This document shows, piece by piece, positions 53,753-61,315 of a stretch of 64,000 nt of DNA. The stretch covers positions 2,576,001 through 2,640,000 of the forward strand of contig NZ_VCBX02000001.1 in the NCBI RefSeq assembly GCF_005938745.2, in the 5' to 3' direction. Position 1 is the stretch's first letter. Each line of letters begins with the position of its first letter. The translations under genes were made by a program, and so were the position numbers. This DNA is from Rhodococcus sp. KBS0724. GTDB lineage: Bacteria; Actinomycetota; Actinomycetes; Mycobacteriales; Mycobacteriaceae. The notes below the pieces were generated by a model. That model did no database searches. It was not told the origin of the DNA and worked only from the letters and a program-made list of their open reading frames with translations.

Positions 53753-54470
53753 TATCTGTCAGCCCCTCCGGGGAGGTTAGTGTGGCGGTTAGACCTGCGA
53801 AGAGGATATCGAGGCCCCGTTCGAGTTCGGCGGCGCCGTCATAGGACGCAAGAACCTGTGCGAGAGCACGAACCCGCGGGAATTCGCCGATTGGTAGCCG
53901 ATGTAGCCCCAGTCGCAGCACGTTGTCGGTTTCGTCTGGCCGTTCTACACGCTCCTGCAGTTCTTCTAGGACATGTCCGACAAGAAACCCGAACAGGGCC
54001 CGGTAGACGCGCAACGCGTCGGTGGCATTGAAACCCGTTCGGTTGAGCAAATTCAGGATGTCTTCGAGTGGACGCAGGGTTCCTAGCGGTCGCATTCCTA
54101 GGGGCGTCGCAAGGGGGCGGGTGACCAGCAAAGGGACCACGTGAGGATGCGCCAGCGTCAACTGACGAAAGTCCCGGGCGATCGAGCGAAGCTGGGTGAT
54201 CCAGTCGCTTGTGTCGTCGGGGTCGACGACAAGCTGCTCGAGGACTTTCTCGGCGACTCCGTCGAGGAGCGCCGCTTTGTTGGGTGCATGACGGTACAGA
54301 GTCATCGGATCCCGTCCGAGTGCTTTTCCGAGTCGTCGCATAGAGAGTCCGTCGATGCCGTCGCGGTCGAGGATCTCGAGTGCGGACACAAGAATTCGCT
54401 CCTTGGTGAGCGCCTCACCGTCTGAATCGTCGCCGGAACCCGTGCTGCGATGTGCAGGGGGCTTCGCCAT
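53745..54470 (-). CDS. TetR-family regulator (TetR_C type)
   Basis: Repressor of 241 residues. HTH region: RILVSALEILDRDGIDGLSMRRLGKALGRDPMTLYRHAPNKAALLDG, with recognition helix GRDPMTLYRH. The C-terminal domain resembles the tetracycline-repressor type (LTLAHPHVVPLLVTRPLATP, GFLVGHVLEELQERV). ATG 54470 has AAAGGAG 7 nt upstream; the longer frame runs into the regulatory gap. Divergent from the small membrane protein and desaturase at 54677-56215, which are likely targets. Confidence 0.85.
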   Translation of the reverse strand: MAKPPAHRSTGSGDDSDGEALTKERILVSALEILDRDGIDGLSMRRLGKALGRDPMTLYRHAPNKAALLDGVAEKVLEQLVVDPDDTSDWITQLRSIARDFRQLTLAHPHVVPLLVTRPLATPLGMRPLGTLRPLEDILNLLNRTGFNATDALRVYRALFGFLVGHVLEELQERVERPDETDNVLRLGLHRLPIGEFPRVRALAQVLASYDGAAELERGLDILFAGLTATLTSPEGLTDIN

Positions 54471-54510
54471 CGCGGTCTCCTTTCGACTACCCACCACTGT
54501 AGGCCGAAAG

Positions 54511-54522
54511 TGTAGATATACA
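54511..54522. promoter_or_regulatory. Possible TetR operator
   Basis: TGTAGATATACA shows TGTA/TACA inverted ends and lies 40 bp upstream of the tetR ATG in the divergent gap. Weak evidence. Confidence 0.35.
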
Positions 54523-54676
54523 GCGTTGACAGCCGAGGAGATGCGGCGTTCACTGGATAGTGGAATTGGGGTTAGAAGATGCGTTCGGGCTTGGAAGATG
54601 ACATGTGGCGCCCCCGAATCCGCCGACGACGCGGTGTGCCTGCGCATTGCGTCAACCACGAAATCAGGTAATTACC

Positions 54677-54832
54677 ATGATCATTCTCGGTATCATCCTC
54701 GCCATTGTCGGCGTAATCATCAGTGTCCCCGTTCTGTTGTACGTCGGGATCGCACTCGTCGTCATCGGAGCGGTGATGGAGATCATGGGCTCGACGGGCC
54801 ACGCAGTTGCCGGTCGACGCCATTACTACTGA
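54677..54832 (+). CDS. Small membrane protein (DUF6131-like)
   Basis: Protein of 51 residues: IILGIILAIVGVIISVPVLLYVGIALVVIGAVMEIMG is almost entirely hydrophobic, giving two membrane segments, ending in GHAVAGRRHYY. I recall this as DUF6131. ATG 54677; the longer frame adds unlikely codons. It stands 67 bp before the desaturase gene and may share its mRNA. Function unknown. Confidence 0.7.
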   Translation: MIILGIILAIVGVIISVPVLLYVGIALVVIGAVMEIMGSTGHAVAGRRHYY

Positions 54833-54898
54833 GTATCCGTTAGGTACGGCGCCGTCATGACCTCGGCGCCTGCGGTAACTCACTGAAGAAACACACTG

Positions 54899-56215
54899 AT
54901 GGCAATCTCGGATATCAAAGAATACGCACACCTCGCCGCAGCAGACGTCGAGTCACTCGGTGACGAACTGAACAGCATCCGGCGTACAGTCACGGAATCG
55001 CTCGGCGAAGCAGACGCCTCCTACATCCGCCGCGCCATCGCTTTTCAGCGTGTGCTCGAAGTCTTTGCGCGGCTGACTATCCACGGCGGCAGGACAAGAT
55101 CCGCGTGGATAGTCGGAGCTACGACTCTCGGGGTAGCCAAGACTATCGAGAACATGGAGATCGGGCACAACGTCTCGCATGGTCAGTGGGACTGGATGAA
55201 CGACCCTGAAATCCACTCCGGTACATGGGAATGGGACATGGTCGGACTCTCCTCACAGTGGCGCTACTCTCACAACTATCGCCACCACATGTTCAGCAAC
55301 GTCGTCGGGGTGGACGACGACCTCGGCTACGGCGTGCTCCGCATCACGCGGGACCAGCCGTGGCAGCCGGTAAATCTCCTGCAGCCGATCCGGAATCTGT
55401 TGCTGGCAGCCATGTTCGAATGGGGGATAGCCCTGCACAGTCTGTACTCCGAACAAGGAAACGCCCGTACCGACTCGGAAAAGTCTGCTGAAACCCGAGC
55501 GCTAGTCGGTAAGATCGCCCGCCAAGTGGGCAAGGACTACCTGTTGTTTCCCGCCCTCAGCGGACGTCGCTGGCGACGAACTCTGACGGCGAACTTGTCC
55601 GCCAACCTGCTGCGGAATGTGTGGTCGTACGTGGTGATTTTCTGTGGTCATTTCCCCGATGGCGCCGAGAAATTCACGCTGGCGGAACTCGAGAACGAGA
55701 CCCGGGCGGAATGGTATCTGCGGCAGATGCTCGGCGCAGCCAATTTCCGTGCCGGCGCAGTGATGGCGTTCCTGAGTGGCAACCTCTGCTACCAAATCGA
55801 GCATCACCTATTTCCGGACCTCCCCAGCAACCGCTACGCGGAGATCTCCATCAAGGTCCGCGCACTGTGTGAAAAATACGATCTGCCCTACACTACTGGT
55901 TCCCTTGTGCGGCAGTATCTTTTGACCCTACGAACCATTCACAAACTGTCTCTGCCTGACCGGTTTCTTCTTGCGACGTCCGACGACGCCCCTGAGACTG
56001 CGTCCGAACTCAAGTTCCGCACTACCGTGTCAAAGCCCGAGAGTTCGGCTCGAAACCCTCGGGTTGGGCTGCGAAGCGCGCTGCGATCGTCGCCTGGCAA
56101 CCGTTGGGTACATGGACGGAGAAGCGCGCTTTTCAACGGCGTGACCACAGCCCTTGGCGTCGGCTTTTTTCGGAAGCGCCAGCAGATTCTCCGTAGGAGT
56201 CGCACGACAGCGTGA
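54899..56215 (+). CDS. Membrane fatty-acid desaturase
   Basis: Di-iron acyl desaturase of 438 residues. Histidine boxes: HNVSH (90-94), HNYRHH (125-130) and QIEHH (about 300), the full set of the membrane desaturase family. Several hydrophobic segments between. Likely introduces double bonds in acyl chains for fluidity or mycolate precursors; relatives (DesA3-like) need an oxidoreductase partner, not found here. The 75-residue basic C-terminal tail after KLSLPDRF is unusual. Neighbouring TetR suggests lipid- or stress-responsive control. Confidence 0.88.
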   Translation: MAISDIKEYAHLAAADVESLGDELNSIRRTVTESLGEADASYIRRAIAFQRVLEVFARLTIHGGRTRSAWIVGATTLGVAKTIENMEIGHNVSHGQWDWMNDPEIHSGTWEWDMVGLSSQWRYSHNYRHHMFSNVVGVDDDLGYGVLRITRDQPWQPVNLLQPIRNLLLAAMFEWGIALHSLYSEQGNARTDSEKSAETRALVGKIARQVGKDYLLFPALSGRRWRRTLTANLSANLLRNVWSYVVIFCGHFPDGAEKFTLAELENETRAEWYLRQMLGAANFRAGAVMAFLSGNLCYQIEHHLFPDLPSNRYAEISIKVRALCEKYDLPYTTGSLVRQYLLTLRTIHKLSLPDRFLLATSDDAPETASELKFRTTVSKPESSARNPRVGLRSALRSSPGNRWVHGRRSALFNGVTTALGVGFFRKRQQILRRSRTTA

Positions 56216-56546
56216 CGGACCGCCTGAGGATTGGCACTCCAGGTCACCTTGTTGGGTCGCTTCCGGGGCGCGGTTGCCTCGGGGATCGCCGTCGCCTCGG
56301 GGATCGCCGTCGCGGTGGAAGGACCGCTCGCCGGGCGTTTCACGAGGCGTTCGCGCCCGAGCCCTGGTTTCCCGGTGGCTTGAACGCGCAATTCGCGTGA
56401 AATTGCGGACCGGACACTCGGATTCCTCTGCGAGGGAACGTCGTACCCGTTGCGGACGCCGAAGGCGTCGTTGCCGACACTCCGAAAATTCGACGCGGAA
56501 TCGTCCCGGAACCGAGGGCTGAAGCGGGCGGCGCTAGGCTGAACAA
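56216..56546 (+). other. Intergenic region with 18-bp tandem repeat
   Basis: About 330 bp without a supported gene. GCCTCGGGGATCGCCGTC at 56276-56293 is repeated exactly at 56294-56311. A short hairpin ACGCC-GAA-GGCGT is near 56456. The end carries the -10-like TAGGCT of lplA. Confidence 0.6.
56535..56540 (+). promoter_or_regulatory. Putative -10 of the lipoate ligase gene, leaderless
   Basis: TAGGCT ends 6 nt before the ATG at 56547. No Shine-Dalgarno run is present. Same hexamer and spacing as ribF. Confidence 0.45.
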
Positions 56547-57596
56547 ATGCGCGGAGAGTACAAAGTTCCAGGCGGCAAGCTAGTTGCCGTCGATGTCGAG
56601 GTCGAGGACGGGCAGCTGTCCCACGTCGCAGTTTCCGGTGATTTTTTCCTCGAACCGGACAGTGCGCTGGACGACATCAACGGAGCGCTGACGGGCATGC
56701 CGGCAGATGCCAATGTCGAACAGCTCGCGGATGCCATCATCGCCACCCTCGACGAGTCTGTGTCGATGATCGGGTTCACCGCGGAGTCGGTTGGCATCGC
56801 GATCCGCCGCGCCCTCGGTCACGCCACCAGTTGGGCGGACCACACGTTCGACGTCATTCCGCCCGTGGTCCTCGATCCTGCGATGCACGTGGCGTTGGAC
56901 GAGGTCATCGCGCGGGAGGTGGCGTCCGGTGTGCGTCCCCCCACTTTGCGTTTCTGGGACTGGGATTCGCCGCTGGTCGTGATCGGCTCGTTCCAATCCG
57001 TACGCAATGAGGTCGACTCGGAGGCCGCTGCGCGCCACGGTATCGGTGTTGTGCGCCGAATCTCAGGCGGCGGTGCGATGTTCATGGAGCCGGGCAACTG
57101 CATCACGTACTCGTTGGTGGTGCCCGCGTCGCTGGTGGAGGGACTGAGTTTCGAACGGTCGTACGCCTTCCTGGACCAGTGGGTGATGGGCGCACTTGCC
57201 GAAGTCGGAATCACCGCGCGCTACGTGCCACTCAACGACATTGCTTCGGACAAGGGCAAGATCGCGGGCGCCGCGCAGAAGCGGTTCGCCGACGGGACGG
57301 TTGTGCATCACGTGACCATGGCCTACGACATCGACGCGGAGAAGATGGTGCAGGTTCTGCGAATCGGCCGAGAGAAGATGTCCGACAAGGGAACCAAGAG
57401 TGCGGCCAAGCGGGTAGACCCGCTCCGCTCCCAGACCGGAATGACGCGCGCTGCGATCCTGACTTCGTTCGAGAATTACTTCCGATCGCAGCACGACACT
57501 CGCACCAGTGCGTACACCGAATCGGAACTCGCACAGGCACGTGAGCTGGTGGAGACCAAGTTCAACACCGAGAAGTGGACGCACCGCGTGCCGTAG
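56547..57596 (+). CDS. lplA: Lipoate-protein ligase with accessory domain at the N-terminus
   Basis: Predicted ATP-dependent lipoyl ligase of 349 residues. Residues 1-95 resemble the LplA accessory/C-terminal domain (YKVPGGKLVAVDVEVEDGQLSHVAVSGDFFLEP), placed first. The catalytic BPL/LplA domain follows: LRFWDWDSPLVVIGSFQSVRNEV, VVRRISGGGAMFMEPGNCITYSLV and LNDIASDKGKIAGAAQKRF (lysine of K-x-x-G-x-A type). This order is seen in some actinobacterial and archaeal enzymes, not in E. coli LplA. A substrate protein (E2 or GcvH) is not encoded nearby. Immediately followed by 17-bp repeats. Confidence 0.82.
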   Translation: MRGEYKVPGGKLVAVDVEVEDGQLSHVAVSGDFFLEPDSALDDINGALTGMPADANVEQLADAIIATLDESVSMIGFTAESVGIAIRRALGHATSWADHTFDVIPPVVLDPAMHVALDEVIAREVASGVRPPTLRFWDWDSPLVVIGSFQSVRNEVDSEAAARHGIGVVRRISGGGAMFMEPGNCITYSLVVPASLVEGLSFERSYAFLDQWVMGALAEVGITARYVPLNDIASDKGKIAGAAQKRFADGTVVHHVTMAYDIDAEKMVQVLRIGREKMSDKGTKSAAKRVDPLRSQTGMTRAAILTSFENYFRSQHDTRTSAYTESELAQARELVETKFNTEKWTHRVP

Positions 57597-57608
57597 GGTG
57601 CGTCCACC

Positions 57609-57660
57609 AAACCCGTGTGTCTAGCAAACCCGTGTGTCTAGCAAAGCTGGGGTGTCTAGC
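57609..57660 (+). repeat. 17-bp tandem repeat downstream of lplA
   Basis: AAACCCGTGTGTCTAGC at 57609-57625 and 57626-57642 is followed by a diverged third unit (57643-57660) before the stop of the convergent gene. Confidence 0.85.
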
Positions 57661-57665
57661 TCGAG

Positions 57666-58826
57666 TTATGCAGTGTGAGGAGCGGGTTGCTCCGCAGCGG
57701 ATGGCGTGACGCCCGCCGCGGCACTGCGACGCGTCACGGTGAATGTTGCAGCGACGCACAGAATTGCGATGACGAAGCACGCCAACGTGTACCAGAGATT
57801 CCCGATCGGGTCTCCATTGCTGGTGGAACCGTCGACGGCACCGAAGAACTCAGGTAATGCCGTCGCCCAGAGAAATGCGAAGATGCACAGGTACACCACG
57901 CTGTAGTACTGGACAAACTTGTTGGTGTACGGGGGAGCGTCTGACGGTTGCGAGCGCAACCGCGTCCATTGGCGGACGAGAAGCACAATCGCAACAACTG
58001 TGAGAACCGCCAGTTCTGCGGCGTAGAGGAACCCGCGGAGGGTGTCGCTGCCCGCGCCGAATACCGTCGCGGGTATCGGCAGGATGAAAGTGCCCAATGA
58101 TGCCAGGACGCCGATGACGATTGTGCGCCAGACCAATTGGAGTCCGGTGAAGTGTTTGCCGCTGTCGACGTGTCGGCCGACGAAGAATTGGACGCAGAAC
58201 GCCAGCGACATCGGCCACAAGGCTGCGAACACAACCACGCTCGGCAGCGGAACAGCATCGAACATCGGTTGGTTGATCGGGTTTTCCGTCGACCATTCCC
58301 ACCAGCGAAGCTGCGGTCCGAGGTGGTCGAAGATCTCGTAGAACGCGTGGTGGACGAAGCCTACGCAGACCGCGCCGGCGAGCACACCGTAGCGGCGGAA
58401 AACGCCCAGCATCTTGACGATTTCGAAGGCCAGCGTCGCCATAAGCGGATAGATTGCGATGATGTAGAGGGGGAGTCTGCCCCACAGGAAATCTACGGTG
58501 AACACGTTGTGCGCAAACATCGTATCCACGTGCTGTTCGATTCCGAATGCCGCGGGAAAGTACAGCGGCGGTTCGATGATGAAGAGATAGGCCGTGGCGC
58601 CGAACCAGAGCACGAGGTTGGTGGGATCGCCGGCTCGACGCAAACGCACTATCGCGAGAATCAGCGCGAGCACCGAGCCGATGATGATGGTCCACTCGAG
58701 GGCTGGCAGGGTCCAGTTCTCCAGCCCGAATGGGTTGCGGAACTCGACCAGTCCGCCCGCTTCTGCGCAGGAGAAGCCGAGCTCTGTAGCGAGTTGATCG
58801 AAGGTGGGTGAACAGAGGTCAGCCAT
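57666..58826 (-). CDS. Polytopic membrane protein of unknown function
   Basis: Protein of 386 residues with about nine hydrophobic segments (ALEWTIIIGSVLALILAIVRL, LVLWFGATAYLFIIEPPLYFP, VLAGAVCVGFVHHAFYEIFDHLG, QLRWWEWS and others). I do not recognise the family. HHAFYEIFDHLGPQ gives clustered His residues in a membrane segment, which may bind metal or heme, though that is speculative. Coupled to the upstream diiron-type gene (start overlaps its stop by 8 bp), and under the same TetR operator. Function unknown. Confidence 0.6.
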   Translation of the reverse strand: MADLCSPTFDQLATELGFSCAEAGGLVEFRNPFGLENWTLPALEWTIIIGSVLALILAIVRLRRAGDPTNLVLWFGATAYLFIIEPPLYFPAAFGIEQHVDTMFAHNVFTVDFLWGRLPLYIIAIYPLMATLAFEIVKMLGVFRRYGVLAGAVCVGFVHHAFYEIFDHLGPQLRWWEWSTENPINQPMFDAVPLPSVVVFAALWPMSLAFCVQFFVGRHVDSGKHFTGLQLVWRTIVIGVLASLGTFILPIPATVFGAGSDTLRGFLYAAELAVLTVVAIVLLVRQWTRLRSQPSDAPPYTNKFVQYYSVVYLCIFAFLWATALPEFFGAVDGSTSNGDPIGNLWYTLACFVIAILCVAATFTVTRRSAAAGVTPSAAEQPAPHTA

Positions 58827-59778
58827 CAGTCGACCGCCCTGCGGTAGTCGATTCAGCGCTGTTCGATTCAGCTGTGTACCAGCGTGTTACGTCGTAGCCG
58901 GCTTCGAAACGTTTGAACCATACGTCGGCCAAGGCGGGCAGATTCTCGTTGGCAGGGTTGTGTTTGGGCAATTGGCTGCGGATGACACCCTTCAAGGCAG
59001 TGAGTTGCTCGCCGAGTGGCAAGACGTCGAACGCGCGAGACATCGGGCCGTTGTCCTGCGCTTCGAGCATCGGCAATCGCTTGCGTAGAAACTGCATGTT
59101 GCGGTACGAAGCGAACATCGCCATTGCGTCGACCTGCCGATCTTCCAGGGGCACATGCTTGTTGAAGCCCAGCGAGGCCAGTCGGATCACCTTCATGACG
59201 TGCTGGAAGATCGACGGTGCCATGCGCATTCGGTAGAGATCGCTGCCGACAACGGAGTCGAAGATGATGAGCGCGGAACTCCGGTGTTCGACTTCCTCGA
59301 CGAAGTGCCAGATGAACAGCGAAGCAACCCGGTCGTCTCCGGGGCGGAAGAGTGCTGATTCGTTGTCGAGCATCAGTTTGAATACCGAGGTGAAGGTGGC
59401 TTCGAGGTCAGCGGTATACGCCAGTCGGTAGTTCAACGATTTCTCTGCCGTGAGCTTGTCGAACTCTCCGATAACTTCGTCGAGAGTTTCCTGCAGGCCC
59501 GGATATCGCCTGATCAGACCCTTGACGTGCTGACGATGCGCCGAAGAGTGCTGCCCCTCTTGCCGCATGAACGCGTCGGCTTCCTCGGCGACTGCTCGAT
59601 CCTTCAATAACGGTTTTGTCTGCAGGATGAGCTTGACGATCATTTTTTCGAAACCGATGGCCAGGAACGAGACGGCATTTGCCATGCTCGAGAAGGCTGG
59701 GTTCTCTTCGTTCCACAGGAAGGGGACGTCGTAGTCCTCGAATGCAAAATTCATCTTTCGGACGTGTAGATCAGTCAC
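58819..59778 (-). CDS. Ferritin-like metal-dependent hydrolase (COG3687 type)
   Basis: Protein of 319 residues from GTG 59778, best start because the family begins V(M)TDLHVRKMNFAFED. Helices supply E and H ligands in RQEGQHSSAHRQHVKGL (about 95-110) and WHFVEEVEHRSSALII (about 185-200), as in the predicted metal-dependent hydrolase family PF10118. The mid-region GFEKMIVKLILQTKPLL also holds conserved Glu. Substrate unknown, perhaps a lipid. It begins an operon with the membrane protein, controlled by the divergent TetR through the palindrome at 59848-59889. Confidence 0.78.
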   Translation of the reverse strand: MTDLHVRKMNFAFEDYDVPFLWNEENPAFSSMANAVSFLAIGFEKMIVKLILQTKPLLKDRAVAEEADAFMRQEGQHSSAHRQHVKGLIRRYPGLQETLDEVIGEFDKLTAEKSLNYRLAYTADLEATFTSVFKLMLDNESALFRPGDDRVASLFIWHFVEEVEHRSSALIIFDSVVGSDLYRMRMAPSIFQHVMKVIRLASLGFNKHVPLEDRQVDAMAMFASYRNMQFLRKRLPMLEAQDNGPMSRAFDVLPLGEQLTALKGVIRSQLPKHNPANENLPALADVWFKRFEAGYDVTRWYTAESNSAESTTAGRSTDG

Positions 59779-59847
59779 TTCTCGAAACCTCGTCTTTCCG
59801 GAGGAGCGGGTAGGTGGCCACCTGGATGCACCGAAAGCCACGCATTT

Positions 59848-59889
59848 ATTGTGACCATACACAAATCGACTGTTGTGTATGGTCACAAT
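59848..59889. promoter_or_regulatory. Large TetR operator palindrome
   Basis: ATTGTGACCATACACAA (59848-59864) is the exact reverse complement of 59873-59889, with an 8-bp centre. Each arm also contains TGTG...CACA, so two dimers may bind. It lies between the divergent hydrolase (59778) and tetR (59966) genes. Confidence 0.88.
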
Positions 59890-59965
59890 TCCGTGATGCG
59901 CACAGAATTGGTCTGGACGGGCAGTGTTAGCCTGGGTTTCTCGATTCGAGTGAGGAATGCACGCA

Positions 59966-60574
59966 GTGGCGCGAAGACGTGGGTGGGGCGGAAATCCGCC
60001 AGTCGACGATGACGACGCAACTCATCGAATCGTCACCGCAGCAGTCGATTTGATCGGACAAACCGGTTCGGCAATCAGCATCGCCGATATTGCGGAGTCG
60101 CTGGGCGTGATCCGTCAGACGGTGTATCGGTACTTTCCCAACTCGGATGCACTGATGCGCGCAGCGGCAATCGCATCGGTCGCCGGATTTCTCGATCGGC
60201 TCACCGCACATGTGAGCGGCATCGAAGATCCCGTGGACGCGATGACCGAGGGCGTTGTCTACACGCTGACCGAGGTCCGCAGAATCCCGCATCTCGGCAT
60301 CTTGCTGACGGGAACGTATTCGAATCTTCACCCCGACGGTCTTACATCTGACGAGGCTCAGGCCTTCGGCATCGCGATGATCAACCGCTTCGACGTTGAC
60401 TGGGAGCAATACGGGTACGACGACGCGGCGCTTCGCGAACTCGTCGAGTACGTCCTGCGCACCATGCAGTCGTTTTTCATCTCTCCAGGCAATCCGCCGC
60501 GGAGCGACGACGAACTACGGCGATACCTGCGCCGCTGGATGGGCGCCGGGATCACTGCCCAATCAAAGTCCTGA
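59966..60574 (+). CDS. TetR-family regulator of the hydrolase operon
   Basis: Repressor of 202 residues. HTH: RIVTAAVDLIGQTGSAISIADIAESLGVIRQTVYRYFPNSDALM; recognition helix VIRQTVYRYF. C-terminal ligand domain with HLGILLTGTYSNLHPDG. GTG 59966 is chosen because GAGGA is 9 nt upstream; an in-frame ATG at 59957 is an alternative. The large palindrome upstream should give both self-control and control of the divergent operon. Confidence 0.87.
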   Translation: MARRRGWGGNPPVDDDDATHRIVTAAVDLIGQTGSAISIADIAESLGVIRQTVYRYFPNSDALMRAAAIASVAGFLDRLTAHVSGIEDPVDAMTEGVVYTLTEVRRIPHLGILLTGTYSNLHPDGLTSDEAQAFGIAMINRFDVDWEQYGYDDAALRELVEYVLRTMQSFFISPGNPPRSDDELRRYLRRWMGAGITAQSKS

Positions 60575-60586
60575 ACAACCACATTC

Positions 60587-61315
60587 TCAGATGACGGTCA
60601 GGACGATCGCTCCGGCGCACGCGATAACGACGATGGTGATAGCCATCAGATCGGCTCGACGCGGGCGCTTCGGGTAGGCGGCGATCAAGCCGGTTCCGCC
60701 GCGTGCGGAGATAGCCTCACCCATTTCGGCAGACCTGCGGATCGCCACCGACATCGTTGTCGTGATCAGATCGATGATCGTGTTGTCGGACGCGCTGTGC
60801 ACGACACCCTTAGGCCGGAGCCTGCGAGCAGCGGCGAGGGTGACCATTTCTTCGATCAGAAGAGGGAGTGAGCGAATGCAGAGCGCTGCCGTTATTGCCC
60901 ACTCGTCCACCGGGATTCGTAGGAACCGTAGCGGTCGGCCCAAAGTCGCCAGTGCCGGAGCGACATCGCTCATCGATGTGGTCCACGCCAACATCAGTGA
61001 GGCGCACAGCAATACGATTCCGAAGGTGACTGCCCGAAGGTAGAGATACACCGCGTCGAGACCGATGGGGAGATTGACCAGGGCTCCGCCCAGGAGCAAG
61101 AGCCCGATCCACCACGGTGGCCGCGGGATTGCCGTCGGAGGAATATGGCCGATCGCAGCGGTGACGACCAGCAGTCCGGTAATCACGGCAATGGACGGCC
61201 ACGACGGTGCAATCACCATGACCAGGCTGATGAGCACCACGGCAATGATCTTCGTGCCCGCCCACAGTCGGTGGATCGGTGACGTAGTGGGAACTTCGCG
61301 CAGGAGTGTAGTCAT
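60587..61315 (-). CDS. ecfT: ECF transporter T component
   Basis: Membrane coupling protein of 242 residues in the CbiQ/EcfT family. Five or so hydrophobic segments plus two cytosolic coupling helices: MLAWTTSMSDVAPALATLGRPLRFLRIPVDEWAI and ITTTMSVAIRRSAEMGEAISARGG, the latter with the typical A-R-G motif pair (AARRLRP; ARGG). Together with the fused ATPase at 61312 it corresponds to Rv2325c/Rv2326c of M. tuberculosis. Its ATG overlaps the preceding stop (ATGA). Substrate unknown, a vitamin or metal. Confidence 0.85.
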   Translation of the reverse strand: MTTLLREVPTTSPIHRLWAGTKIIAVVLISLVMVIAPSWPSIAVITGLLVVTAAIGHIPPTAIPRPPWWIGLLLLGGALVNLPIGLDAVYLYLRAVTFGIVLLCASLMLAWTTSMSDVAPALATLGRPLRFLRIPVDEWAITAALCIRSLPLLIEEMVTLAAARRLRPKGVVHSASDNTIIDLITTTMSVAIRRSAEMGEAISARGGTGLIAAYPKRPRRADLMAITIVVIACAGAIVLTVI

